Assembly (NCBI GenBank): GCA_013349405.1
Contig: DUZS01000027.1
Location: 1 to 51,635 of the forward strand
Length of the DNA stretch: 51,635 bases
Reading direction: 5' to 3'
Origin: Desulfuromonadales bacterium
GTDB lineage: Bacteria > Desulfobacterota > Desulfuromonadia > Geobacterales > Pseudopelobacteraceae
The notes below the pieces were generated by a model. The model saw only the letters and a list, made by a program, of their open reading frames with translations, did not search any database and had not been told where the DNA came from. Positions 14,902-22,945 of the stretch are shown here, piece by piece (the stretch's first letter is position 1; each line of letters starts with the position of its first letter). The translations under genes and the position numbers were made by a program.

Positions 14902-17314
14902 TCTGTACGCTCCTTGGATTTTCAGAAACCTGCGTGCTGCTGACCTGGCCGTGATGAACGGTCAACAGAAGAAGGTTCATCAGGCGTTTGAGCGTTGAGA
15001 CATCAGCCTGCTCAGACAGGACATCACCTGTGGCAACCGTAACAAAATGGGCAGCATCGTGGCCCTGCATAACCGCCTGGAGCGCCGAGCGCAACGGCTC
15101 ATCAGGTTCCCGGACAAGCTCGCTGCACTCCTGCTGCAGATACTGGAGGCCCTCTTGAATATGTCGACGACGCAGGGTGGTGCGGTAATACTGCTCGGCA
15201 CCGGCATTAAATTCACGGGCATTGACGCGCAGCGGTGACGATGCGTTCACCTCGCTGAGAATGCCGGCAGTCAAGCGTCCGGCGGCGGAATACTGAGCCG
15301 GTTCTCTGAGGCGCATTTCCAGATCGTTCAGCGTGTCATGCAACCCCATCAGTTCGATCAGATCAGCCGCATCCTCACGTATCACCTGCAACAGCGCCCG
15401 GCGATACTCATCGAGTTTAACCCGCAGATAGCCCGGATAACGGCGGCTTGGGCGGGTACCGCCTGTTTTCTTGAGGATTTTTTCCAAAAAAGCGTTGCTG
15501 CTGTTCTTGCGGACAAAAAACGTCGGCAGGCCGATGGCCGCGCCGAAAAAGATCTGCCGCCGTTCACTCTCGAGCGACGGGGCATCCGGAATGTGTGTAT
15601 GGGACGTGCCGAGCGCCATGTACTTGTAGGCCAGTGCAGTAATCAGGGTCTGCAGGTCGGCAGCCTTTCCCATGTCATCGCCAAAGTTTTCAAAGAGGCT
15701 GTAATAGCGACCTTCAAAACCGGAGAAACCCATTTTGGCATATTCACGCTGTTTGTAGAGCAGGTAGACCGACATCTGTTCATCAAAGACACCCATATCT
15801 GCCAGGTCGCGGCGCAGCCGGTCACTGTTGCCGGTTTTGCCGTCCAGACCGGGACTGTGCTCAGTTGACATCAGGCAGACCAGATAATCAACCAGACGAT
15901 AATCAGGGACAAAGTCGCCCTGCAGCCGGAACAGTGATCCCACAGCCCTGTCCAGCACGTGCGGTCCGAATGGGGTCAGCGGTTGGCCGAAAATAGAGAG
16001 ATCAGCCTTCTTTTTCCAGCGCCGCCAGATCATGCGCAGGTGGGTGTAGTCAAGTTCGTGGGCGAGGAAGCCAAGCGCTTTTTCAGGGTGAAAATCAGTG
16101 AATGCCAATCGATACGGTGCGGAACTGTAGGTGCCCACAAAAAGCGGCAGGAAGTGTTCGCTGATCTTGATGGCCAGATCGCCGAAATGCTTCTCGTGAG
16201 TCGCTGTGAAGCCGGAACTGCTGTCGGCCAGCGCCTGAGTCAAACGGCGGCTGCCGATACTGATATGAGTGCCATTATTGGCCAGGCTGACATTGGAGAG
16301 ATTGGGCAGCACCACCAGATTGGTCTGGATAATACCGGCGTCACGCAGTTTGGCGACAGCATTAAGCTGGCTGCGCGAGAGTACCTGATGACAGAGATGC
16401 ATATAACGAAATTTATCTTCCCCCTTGTCCCACCCGGACAGGCAGGGGCTCATGAACAGGTCGCGGTAGAAGCTGTCCGAAACGTGGTCGTTCAACTCTT
16501 TCTGACGTACCGGGGGATGCGGGGCAAAATAGGTCATTGCCTGCTGGCCGCGCTCGGCGAGGCCAAAAGCCAGATTGGCGTACATCAGCAGCAACTGGGT
16601 CATCAGGAAACGGATGGCGGTTTCCTTCGCAATACCCTGCCCCATAGCGGTGGCGGGTGAAAGTGGGACGACGTTGAAGGAGAATGTTTCCGGTGAGGTG
16701 TTGTCATTCAGATAGTGATCCATGAGACGGATGCCGGTCTGGCGGATCATGTCGGGGAGTATCTGCTGGGAGCCGATCACGTCAGCCAAAGCCAGCTTGA
16801 TCAGGTAACTGATCGGCAGCCGCAACATCTCATCACCTGAGCCGTCACGGAACGTAAATGCGGCTGCGTCGCTGCGCAGGCCGGCGGCGGGGTTCTTTTT
16901 ATCGGCCAGCAGATCTTGATTCAAGACACTTTGCGCAAAGCGGCAAAGGGTGCGGCGCGGAAAACGGAGCCAACTGTTTTCCCAGACTTTTGACTCGTTG
17001 TCTGCCAGAAAGCGTTCAAGGTCAATCACCGTTCTTTTGGGTGTTTCACCAGCTGCCGCGCGTTTCATAATATTGGCAAAGAAGTTGGACTGCTCAATAA
17101 TCAACGGCAGGTCAACATCAGATTGTTCGCCGCACACAACAGCCTGGAGTTCACTCTCCGAACCGGCGGTGACATCATTCATCGAGAACGGCAGCGTCTC
17201 TGCCAGCTCTTCCCGTGATGCAAACGAGACCCCCAGCCGGGCAAAAATTTTTCTGATACTCTCCGGTTCGATCCCGGCTGCTACACCGAGTTCCGTAGCT
17301 TTTGCCGAATTCAT
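14870..17314 (-). CDS. Large protein of unknown function, first gene of a lipid-related operon
   Basis: 814 residues, AAGGAGC ribosome site. I recognise no family. There is no signal peptide or TM helix; it appears soluble and mainly helical. Notable stretches: FSFNVVPLSPATAMGQGIAKETAIRF (about 211-236), a possible metal or active-site cluster AHELDYTHLRMIW (about 418-430, His419, Glu420, His425), FGPHVLDRAVGSLFRLQGDFVPDY, and GTSHTHIPDAP (His-rich, about 585-600). The 5'-most position, overlap with psd and a Pho box upstream indicate that it works with the Psd, Lgt-like, DUF2062 and PLC-like products. It could be an enzyme of lipid or head-group metabolism; that is inference from context only. 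Confidence 0.8.
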   Translation of the reverse strand: MNSAKATELGVAAGIEPESIRKIFARLGVSFASREELAETLPFSMNDVTAGSESELQAVVCGEQSDVDLPLIIEQSNFFANIMKRAAAGETPKRTVIDLERFLADNESKVWENSWLRFPRRTLCRFAQSVLNQDLLADKKNPAAGLRSDAAAFTFRDGSGDEMLRLPISYLIKLALADVIGSQQILPDMIRQTGIRLMDHYLNDNTSPETFSFNVVPLSPATAMGQGIAKETAIRFLMTQLLLMYANLAFGLAERGQQAMTYFAPHPPVRQKELNDHVSDSFYRDLFMSPCLSGWDKGEDKFRYMHLCHQVLSRSQLNAVAKLRDAGIIQTNLVVLPNLSNVSLANNGTHISIGSRRLTQALADSSSGFTATHEKHFGDLAIKISEHFLPLFVGTYSSAPYRLAFTDFHPEKALGFLAHELDYTHLRMIWRRWKKKADLSIFGQPLTPFGPHVLDRAVGSLFRLQGDFVPDYRLVDYLVCLMSTEHSPGLDGKTGNSDRLRRDLADMGVFDEQMSVYLLYKQREYAKMGFSGFEGRYYSLFENFGDDMGKAADLQTLITALAYKYMALGTSHTHIPDAPSLESERRQIFFGAAIGLPTFFVRKNSSNAFLEKILKKTGGTRPSRRYPGYLRVKLDEYRRALLQVIREDAADLIELMGLHDTLNDLEMRLREPAQYSAAGRLTAGILSEVNASSPLRVNAREFNAGAEQYYRTTLRRRHIQEGLQYLQQECSELVREPDEPLRSALQAVMQGHDAAHFVTVATGDVLSEQADVSTLKRLMNLLLLTVHHGQVSSTQVSENPRSVQNDTAPVYRTG

Positions 17315-17418
17315 GCTGCTCCTTGTTTCGTCATTGGTAACTTGATTACAGCAAGGCCAATAACTTTACAAGTCACAAAGAGTCAGTTCACAAACATTTA
17401 TCATAACTGGAATGCAGT

Positions 17419-17436
17419 TGTAACAAATAGTTAGCA
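17419..17436 (-). promoter_or_regulatory. Pho box of the lipid-related operon
   Basis: Plus-strand half-sites TGTAACA (17419) and GTTAGCA (17430), 11 bp apart, about 105 bp upstream of the 814-residue gene. Confidence 0.55.
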
Positions 17437-17454
17437 ATCAAATCGGCACATGAT

Positions 17455-17472
17455 AGTTACATAAAGTTAACT
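17455..17472 (+). promoter_or_regulatory. Second Pho-like box in the divergent region
   Basis: Half-sites AGTTACA (17455) and GTTAACT (17466), 11 bp apart; a TATATAAAT stretch lies near 17503. Probably serves the small gene at 17543. Confidence 0.4.
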
Positions 17473-17542
17473 TGCTTATTCTTCAGATACGTGGTCTCTT
17501 GCTATATAAATAAATGGTTAATTTCAATTCTGAGGAGGTTGT

Positions 17543-17752
17543 ATGTTCAACTTATTTAATGGAATAATTTCAGTGTATACTAAAAACCTGGGAATACTGA
17601 TGGAATTGATGACAGAGGTACAGGATAATTTAGTTACCATGTACCAAAATGGCGCGGACCTTTATTTCTTCGAAGTTACCAGGCTAAATGAGGTGCAGCT
17701 GAACTATTTGAGGAAACATTTTGAGATCGATGTGGTTACGAATGTGAGCTAA
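17543..17752 (+). CDS. Small protein of unknown function
   Basis: 69 residues with an AGGAGGT ribosome site at ideal spacing. No Cys motif or TM helix; mixed helix and strand, with LYFFEVTRLNEVQLNYLRKHF. The stop overlaps the convergent parA end by 17 bp. Divergent from the lipid-related operon and preceded by a Pho-like box. No family recognised. Confidence 0.6.
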   Translation: MFNLFNGIISVYTKNLGILMELMTEVQDNLVTMYQNGADLYFFEVTRLNEVQLNYLRKHFEIDVVTNVS

Positions 17753-18503
17753 TGGGCTGTGGATTGAGCGTGGAGAGGATTTCGTCACAGAGAGCTCGAT
17801 AGGCTTGAGCCGCCTCGCACGCATGAGAATATGCCAGTAGCGGCATTCTGTGCAGACCCATTTTTTCAACATCCGCAGCAAATGGGATCACCGTTTTTAA
17901 AAAGCCCGGATATGATTCCGGAAGTTCAGCCATAATCTCCCGATGCATTTTACTCCTCTTCTGCACCATAGAGAAAAACGGGCGAAGTACCTTGCCTGGT
18001 AACTCCTCGTCCTTGAAGAAACCGGTCAACTGCTCGAAAGTTCTCCGCGAGAGCACTGTCGGTATGACCGGCACCAGAATAGCATCTGATGCCCGAAAAA
18101 CGTTTTCCGAGAGGAGTGTTATGTTCGGCGGGCAATCCAGAATAATTACATCGTAATCGGGCCTGAATTCCTCCAATACCTTCCTGAACTGCTTCCGGCT
18201 CTTGGCCATGCCATCGAGTAAAATATCGAAATGTCGGTAGCCAAGGTTTGATGGGATGATATCAAGTCCCGGAAAATCTGACTCCCGGATGTTCCTGCGC
18301 AGTCCTTCAGCCATTGATCGGGAGTCACGCATCTTGAACTTTTCTGCGCTACCGACGCGAAAATAAAAGGATGCCGCCCCTTGTGGGTCCAGGTCAATAA
18401 GGAGGGTACGGTGTCCGGCCTCGCAAAGCGCAAACGCCAGATTTACTGCAAGTGCCGTTTTTCCAACGCCACCCTTGATACTGTAGGAAGAGATAATTTT
18501 CAT
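17736..18503 (-). CDS. parA: ParA/MinD-type partition ATPase
   Basis: 255 residues. Deviant Walker A KGGVGKTALAVNLA with the signature Lys (SIKGGVGKT), Walker A' LLIDLDPQGAASF, and Walker B DVIILDCPPN. There is no N-terminal DNA-binding domain, so it is the short ParA class (about 200-255 residues) that positions plasmids, chromosomes or protein cargoes. No ParB is beside it; instead the upstream gene encodes a Lys-rich ribbon-helix-helix protein. The ribosome site is weak, so it may be translationally coupled to that gene, 26 bp upstream. Its place in a Pho island suggests a cargo such as a polyphosphate granule; this is speculation. Confidence 0.88.
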   Translation of the reverse strand: MKIISSYSIKGGVGKTALAVNLAFALCEAGHRTLLIDLDPQGAASFYFRVGSAEKFKMRDSRSMAEGLRRNIRESDFPGLDIIPSNLGYRHFDILLDGMAKSRKQFRKVLEEFRPDYDVIILDCPPNITLLSENVFRASDAILVPVIPTVLSRRTFEQLTGFFKDEELPGKVLRPFFSMVQKRSKMHREIMAELPESYPGFLKTVIPFAADVEKMGLHRMPLLAYSHACEAAQAYRALCDEILSTLNPQPISSHS

Positions 18504-18529
18504 GATTTAGCGTGCCTATTGAGCATTGG

Positions 18530-18883
18530 TTACTTAAGAGAAGCCGTATGCAACGTTTCTTCCACAGCGCGTACAATATACTCATTCATGCTGACGCCAG
18601 CCTCGGCTGCCTCTTTCTTGACACTCTTACGCAGTGACTTTTTCATGCTGACGAGAAACTTGGTCATCTTGTCATCTTTTGGAGCCTTTTGAGGCTTTGG
18701 CTCGACCGTCTCCTTGACACTCTTTTCTGCTATTGCTTTTTTTGCCCTGGGTACTGCAACAGGTGTTTCATCAACCGGTTTGATTTTTTTTATTTTTTTC
18801 ACTGATGCTTTTTTTTCAGCGGCCTGTTCATTGACCGTGTCTGTAACTTCATTTTCGCTCAGTTTCGTTTTTTCTTTTTTCAT
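18530..18883 (-). CDS. Lys-rich protein with C-terminal ribbon-helix-helix domain
   Basis: 117 residues, AGGAGAG ribosome site. Residues 1-70 are low-complexity Lys/Glu/Pro/Ala (KKIKKIKPVDE, EPKPQKAPKDDK). Residues about 75-112 look like an Arc/MetJ-type ribbon-helix-helix: KFLVSMKKSLRKSVKKEAAEAGVSMNEYIV. This is the expected shape of a ParA partner: an RHH dimer plus a flexible basic arm that can contact ParA, DNA or a polyanion. It is immediately upstream of parA on the same strand. Confidence 0.75.
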   Translation of the reverse strand: MKKEKTKLSENEVTDTVNEQAAEKKASVKKIKKIKPVDETPVAVPRAKKAIAEKSVKETVEPKPQKAPKDDKMTKFLVSMKKSLRKSVKKEAAEAGVSMNEYIVRAVEETLHTASLK

Positions 18884-19047
18884 GATTCTCTCCTCTTGGT
18901 CAGAATTGTTAGCGTTACTAAATTACATCAAAACGTCTGTTTTAGTGATATCTCCCCATGCGAACAATAAACAAAGGACACCGCAAACGCCTCTCATAAA
19001 GTGTTATACTTATAATAAACATAATAGTCAATATAACAACAATAATA

Positions 19048-19087
19048 CGTAACGAATTCGTCACATTCGCTACGTGAAAGTAACTTT
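19048..19087 (+). promoter_or_regulatory. Array of phased Pho half-sites upstream of a 35-residue membrane protein
   Basis: Half-sites CGTAACG (19048), CGTCACA (19059), CTACGTG (19070) and TAACTTT (19081) at exact 11-bp steps. The first two are good matches, the last two weaker. Confidence 0.55.
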
Positions 19088-19137
19088 TTGAGGGAGGCGA
19101 CTATGATATGATGTGGCGGTAAGAAGGGAGAAAATGC

Positions 19138-19245
19138 ATGTACTTTTATATCGGTGTCGTTGTGGTACTAATCTTTTTATGCGGGGCGATCTACTTTCAG
19201 CATACTGTTGATTTTGGACAAGGCACGCGTAATAACATCAGATAA
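19138..19245 (+). CDS. 35-residue single-pass membrane protein
   Basis: The sequence MYFYIGVVVVLIFLCGAIYF forms one TM helix and a short polar tail (QHTVDFGQGTRNNIR) completes it. AAGGGAGA lies 6-12 bp before the ATG at 19138-19140; an overlapping ATG 4 bp upstream opens another frame of 25 codons with no sensible product. Pho half-sites end about 50 bp upstream. The size and shape resemble stress-induced small membrane proteins that tune a transporter or sensor kinase. Confidence 0.5.
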   Translation: MYFYIGVVVVLIFLCGAIYFQHTVDFGQGTRNNIR

Positions 19246-19336
19246 TGTAAGACAGAGAACCGTTTAAGACCCTCAGCAACCCATATGAATTGGGCTTTCA
19301 CTTACCTTGAGGCTCCATATATGCATGTGGTCGGGA

Positions 19337-19765
19337 TCACTGTAGCGGTATGAATTTCCGTATGTAGCGTTCCACATATTCCGGATTTAGTTCTGCATCT
19401 GAAACACCCCTATTGATCCGGCCAATATATTCATCCTTTGGGCGACCTTCGACTTCGATAGGGTCAACATATACAAGACATGGATAACAGGTCTTTTCCA
19501 CCTCGACTCTCAAAGTTTCTTTCCAATATGAACCACTATGAACACCTTCCGCCTTGTCCAGGGTTGATTCGTCCTCTGCATTGATCCGATATACCACGCC
19601 ATGAATTTCATCTTTTTCTGACTTTATGATATTTGCATACCCACGGGTCGTAATAATCCAGCGAAACCCTTTCAGGATGCCGTGTCCAAAATATTTATGG
19701 CCAGGGCATCGCTCTTTCATCTGATCTTGCAGCATATTTGAGCCATAGGCAAAATATAGCTTCAT
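19337..19765 (-). CDS. Gamma-glutamylcyclotransferase-like protein
   Basis: 142 residues from the ATG at 19763-19765 (AAAGGAA ribosome site). Signature YFAYGSNM at the N-terminus, which forms the substrate pocket, then the catalytic acid in LDKAEGVHSGSYW. It belongs to the AIG2/GGCT fold, which cleaves gamma-glutamyl amines or dipeptides to 5-oxoproline. It is followed upstream by the MITE-like element. No Pho box is seen. Confidence 0.85.
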   Translation of the reverse strand: MKLYFAYGSNMLQDQMKERCPGHKYFGHGILKGFRWIITTRGYANIIKSEKDEIHGVVYRINAEDESTLDKAEGVHSGSYWKETLRVEVEKTCYPCLVYVDPIEVEGRPKDEYIGRINRGVSDAELNPEYVERYIRKFIPLQ

Positions 19766-19790
19766 AACAATTCCTTTTAAGTTAATTAGT

Positions 19791-19955
19791 TGAGCCTCTT
19801 GCAAAAGTCCAAAAAGTCCCCTCCCCCCTGGCGGGGGAGGGTTAGGGTGGGGGGGAGGTTGCCATGAAATCAGCCGGTTGCAGCTTCACCCACCCCCCAA
19901 CCCCCTCCCGTCAAGGGAGGGGGAGCCAATTTCTAAGACTTTTGCAAGAGGCTCA
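19791..19955. mobile_element. MITE/REP-like element with 19-bp perfect terminal inverted repeats
   Basis: 165 bp. The ends, starting TGAGCCTCTTGC (19791-19809) and the exact reverse complement (19937-19955), enclose a G/C-rich inner inverted repeat of C-runs and G-runs. There is no coding capacity and no clear target duplication. It lies between the cyclotransferase and a hydrolase and may form a strong RNA hairpin. Confidence 0.75.
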
Positions 19956-19963
19956 GTTATCAA

Positions 19964-20941
19964 TTAATTGCCTGCTTGAGTTTCCAGTTGAGATACAAAA
20001 TCCAATATAAGCTTAGCCACCAAAGCCGTATTCCCTGGTGCCAGAATATCCCCCGCCAGGACATGATTTGTATGATTCACGTTGTGTGTGATACGTTTTA
20101 TCGCCTTCATGGGTGACCCGAACCGTGCATACGCCTGCTCAACTTTTTTAACATTGATAACAGTGTCATGCGGAGAATAGATAACTAAAGCCGGAGTGCG
20201 GATATTCTCCAGTCTTGATTCGCGGACGAATTTCACCAATCCCATCATCGGCACAAGCCCTTTCAAAGGATAGCGGCACGTCCAATACCTGGCCTGCAGT
20301 TCATTGGCGGGTGTCCAGCTGAACTCCGGCCCAACTAAAAGCGCCGCCAACTGTTCGCCCCAGGGCCAGGCAAGAAGCTCGGACAACACCTCTTTGGGTG
20401 CATAATTCGGGGAAATCAATACGTACGCCATAACCGCTTCCGTGTTCGGCTGTTCCGCCAGCCAGGTAGCCAGAGTGCCGCCGGTAGAAGTTCCGATTAT
20501 AATCACTTTATCACCAAGCCGTTTGCCGATTGCCAATGCCTCCACCGCATCATTGAGCCAGTCATTTACGGTCGGCTCAGCCATAGCCATTCCGCCTCGC
20601 CCATGCCCCGTCAGACGGGTATATACGAGATTCGCTCCCAGCCGCGCAGCAACTTGATCACTCAGCGGGGCAGTCTCCTGCCGGGTAGCAGAATAGCCAT
20701 GTAAATAGACAATAGACAGTGGCGTCCTGGTTTTCGCAGCATTCGCCCAAATAATAGTTTTCTCAGCTCCGGGCACGATGTCTGAAAAGCGAGCTTCGGA
20801 TTGTTGTAAGTATTGATCCAGATCTTGTGGCAGAATAAACCGTTTTAATTGTGGATCAATTTTGGCAGTGGGTCCCAGAAAAAACAGAATGATTAGTGCG
20901 CTCAGCCCAACCCCGAAAAGTATAGCTATCTTTTTCTTCAT
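19964..20941 (-). CDS. Alpha/beta hydrolase with N-terminal membrane anchor
   Basis: 325 residues. Uncleaved signal anchor at about 4-24 (IAILFGVGLSALIILFFLG). Core: LHGYSATRQE (oxyanion), RLTGHGRGG, nucleophile elbow GTSTGG, acid in SPHDTV, and His in NHTNHVL. It resembles serine carboxylesterases and monoacylglycerol lipase-like enzymes, acting at the periplasmic face. It follows the flavoprotein gene with a 3-bp gap, so the two are probably cotranscribed. Confidence 0.82.
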   Translation of the reverse strand: MKKKIAILFGVGLSALIILFFLGPTAKIDPQLKRFILPQDLDQYLQQSEARFSDIVPGAEKTIIWANAAKTRTPLSIVYLHGYSATRQETAPLSDQVAARLGANLVYTRLTGHGRGGMAMAEPTVNDWLNDAVEALAIGKRLGDKVIIIGTSTGGTLATWLAEQPNTEAVMAYVLISPNYAPKEVLSELLAWPWGEQLAALLVGPEFSWTPANELQARYWTCRYPLKGLVPMMGLVKFVRESRLENIRTPALVIYSPHDTVINVKKVEQAYARFGSPMKAIKRITHNVNHTNHVLAGDILAPGNTALVAKLILDFVSQLETQAGN

Positions 20942-20944
20942 TCA

Positions 20945-21541
20945 TCAAACCAGTCTTCCCGCCAAAGTTTTGATCTTGGCCTTTACTCTATCCGGCAGCA
21001 TCGGATGCTGCTCCTTGGCAATCATGCCTGTAAAGAGTGTACCAACTACTTCGGCACCGATTGTTTTTGCCGTCATTTTGAGTTGCTTATTGGTTCCAAA
21101 AAGCCACCGTCCCATAATTCCCGGAGCAGCAGAGGAGGATACCAGCAGAGCTTTTTTCTTTGTCGCCTGAGCTTTTCTGAACTGTGGTCCATTCATGTCC
21201 CACGACCAATAGGCATACACAACCAACCGCTCCATAAAGCGTTTAAAGATCGCTGTTACTGAACCCATATTTGTCGGTGTAGCGAGAATATAACAATCTG
21301 CCCGTTCAATCTTTTCAATCAATTCTTTCATACCGTCATGATGTACACATTCCGCTGGTGCCACACCTGGTAGTTGGGTACATGCACGGCAATTCAGACA
21401 GAAATCGATAGGGTAGTCACGGAGCAGTATAATTTCGACTTCGGCACCAGCCGCCTTGAGAGCCTGTGCGAAAGCAGCGACTGTTTGATCGGTAATGCCA
21501 TCATCCCGGTATGAGCCATTGATTGCGAGAATCCTGTTCAT
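20945..21541 (-). CDS. NADPH-dependent FMN reductase / iron-sulfur flavoprotein-like
   Basis: 198 residues from the ATG at 21539-21541 (GGGATGG upstream); longer in-frame starts up to 21613 would run into the gene behind. Flavodoxin-like fold with the FMN-binding start ILAINGSYR and ATPTNMGSVTAIFKRFMER. A cysteine pair in CLNCRACTQ plus a later Cys in AECVHHD resembles the compact cluster motif of Isf-type iron-sulfur flavoproteins. Likely a redox or quinone reductase. Confidence 0.82.
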   Translation of the reverse strand: MNRILAINGSYRDDGITDQTVAAFAQALKAAGAEVEIILLRDYPIDFCLNCRACTQLPGVAPAECVHHDGMKELIEKIERADCYILATPTNMGSVTAIFKRFMERLVVYAYWSWDMNGPQFRKAQATKKKALLVSSSAAPGIMGRWLFGTNKQLKMTAKTIGAEVVGTLFTGMIAKEQHPMLPDRVKAKIKTLAGRLV

Positions 21542-21566
21542 AGTCACCATCCCGTGCAGTATATCA

Positions 21567-21941
21567 CTACTTTGATATCCAATCTCTGGCTTTCCCAATA
21601 GTCCTAAAGACATGATATTTTGTTGGTACTCCTGTCTCTATTGCGATAGCTGTGTACATTTTTAGTAAGCCACATTCAATGTTATCATGCCCAACGAAGG
21701 CTGTTTTACCACTCTTACGTGAACCACTTGATATTGTGTCTTTGGTAGCACGAGCTATTTCTTTATAGCCGTCTTCAGTTATTGACCCTAATGACCCTAT
21801 TGAGATATCCCAGATGACATCTTTGATAATTTCATTTGTGTAATATTTTTTAACAACCGAAATTACTTCTTCAGCAGTCAATATACCAGAGACATAAACG
21901 TTCAGAATGCTGCCTTCGTTTTTTACGATAATAGCCGCCAT
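21567..21941 (-). CDS. SpoIIAA/STAS-like protein
   Basis: 124 residues, GGGAG upstream of the ATG. A small alpha/beta protein: LNVYVSGILTAEEVISVVKKYY, then VIWDISIGSLGSI, GKTAFVGHDNIECGLLKMY, and closing FRTIGKARDWI. This is the layout of SpoIIAA-like/STAS domains, which bind lipid or act as anti-sigma antagonists. No partner kinase is adjacent. Probably cotranscribed with the flavoprotein 25 bp downstream. Confidence 0.6.
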   Translation of the reverse strand: MAAIIVKNEGSILNVYVSGILTAEEVISVVKKYYTNEIIKDVIWDISIGSLGSITEDGYKEIARATKDTISSGSRKSGKTAFVGHDNIECGLLKMYTAIAIETGVPTKYHVFRTIGKARDWISK

Positions 21942-22271
21942 TTTGATAGAACTCCCGGTAATTTATTTTTTCACGTTGAGAATATCCAGTATTATACCTT
22001 TACGCGTTTGTACTTCTTTAATTTTTCTTGCAGCTCGATAGTCTCATTTTGTACCTGAACTTGCCCCGCATCAGAATTTTGGCAGAATTTATTATGAGAA
22101 TGCAAATCAGGCTGTTTCATTGTAAATGAGTTACGACATAATAAGTCATATATTACTTACTGAACCGATGATAACTTATCTAAAAACAAAGAAAATTACT
22201 GGAACTGCATTTAACACATCCTCACCTGATTTGGCAATTACTATAAATGAATATTGCCAGTTAAGAATAAA
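21942..22271. other. Intergenic region, AT-rich
   Basis: No supported gene. On the minus strand, a -10-like TATAAT at 21991-21996 may serve the STAS-like gene. The rest has no obvious structure. Confidence 0.35.
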
Positions 22272-22326
22272 TGTAACCAAACATTAACCTCATCTCAATG
22301 CCGTTTCAATATTGTCCTGCTATAGT
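22272..22326 (+). promoter_or_regulatory. Pho promoter (phased half-sites plus -10) of the zinc-ribbon gene at 22410
   Basis: Half-sites TGTAACC (22272), ATTAACC (22283), CTCAATG (22294) and TTCAATA (22305) at 11-bp steps, then -10 TATAGT at 22321-22326. The arrangement is nearly identical to that at 27958, with the same 49-bp distance from first half-site to -10. Confidence 0.7.
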
Positions 22327-22409
22327 GACTATCAACATTGAAAATGAATTGAATGAGTTGATTAGTGGTTAGTTAGAAATATCTATAGTCAGTTGTGGAG
22401 GAAAGTAAA

Positions 22410-22613
22410 ATGAAAAGCGTACGTAAGCATTGTATCGATTGCGGGAGCGAGGCAGTTGAAATTTTGGTCGACGAAGTGAAACCGGTTTTTAAGATGGAGA
22501 TCGTCAGTTTTGCGTGTGGGGCGGAGTTCAAGAGCGTTTATTCTGCCAACGGCAATGTCGGCAAAGTATTGCATTCTGGTTGTAGCAAAGGGAATGAATT
22601 GCCATCAGTATAA
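22410..22613 (+). CDS. Small zinc-ribbon-like protein
   Basis: 67 residues from the ATG at 22410 (GGAGGAA ribosome site 7 bp upstream); a GTG/ATG further upstream lacks one. Cysteines: HCIDCGSEA (CxxC), then FACGAEF, then HSGCSKG, enough for a zinc ribbon. No TM. Its promoter is a near copy of that of the small gene at 28068, bracketing the ppk1-phoU-speA-psiE operon. Function unknown. Confidence 0.6.
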   Translation: MKSVRKHCIDCGSEAVEILVDEVKPVFKMEIVSFACGAEFKSVYSANGNVGKVLHSGCSKGNELPSV

Positions 22614-22679
22614 GTTGCAACCGGAGCCAATGCCCCAAACACAACGTTCCGGGCAATTCAGGAGCTTTTCATATTCCGG

Positions 22680-22913
22680 TTATACCTTCGAAAGATCTTT
22701 CTGGGCCAATGAGACGAGATAGTACACGATACCCAGGATCAACAAGGTACCGGCAAGAAATGCCTGGGTGGTGAGGTCGTCTTTGCGTAATGTGGAGATG
22801 AGTATCTCGCGGATCATGGCGACAATAATTACACCGATGAATACCAATATGTTGAATTTGCCACCCTTCAGGTTCTTTATCGCATGGTCTCGTAATTCCT
22901 GCATCGTATACAT
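22680..22913 (-). CDS. PsiE-like (phosphate-starvation-inducible) short membrane protein
   Basis: 77 residues, GGAG 8 bp before the ATG. Two TM helices (about 20-36 and 48-68), with the PsiE-like pattern FIGVIIVAMIREILI and LLILGIVYYLV. Canonical PsiE is about 135 residues with four TM helices, so this is a half-length relative, possibly dimeric. It is the last gene of the ppk1-phoU-speA operon, 32 bp after speA. Confidence 0.65.
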   Translation of the reverse strand: MYTMQELRDHAIKNLKGGKFNILVFIGVIIVAMIREILISTLRKDDLTTQAFLAGTLLILGIVYYLVSLAQKDLSKV

Positions 22914-22945
22914 CGTGATATCTCCAATAGATTTTATAACCAGAA

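Noticed and set aside
15959..16660. Plus-strand frame of 233 codons inside the 814-residue gene
   Set aside because: Antisense shadow; the minus-strand gene has ribosome site and operon context, the plus-strand one does not.
18900..18950. Possible Pho box upstream of the RHH-parA pair
   Set aside because: TGTAATT and nearby words do not repeat cleanly at 11 bp.
19246..19336. Possible riboswitch or structured RNA after the 35-residue gene
   Set aside because: Some short pairings (CCCA with TGGG, CCTCA with TGAGG) are visible, but they match no class I know and no gene follows in the right direction.
19801..19930. CRISPR-like repetition in the C/G-rich segment
   Set aside because: The repeats are inverted, not direct, and no spacer pattern or cas gene is present; it is a MITE-like hairpin.
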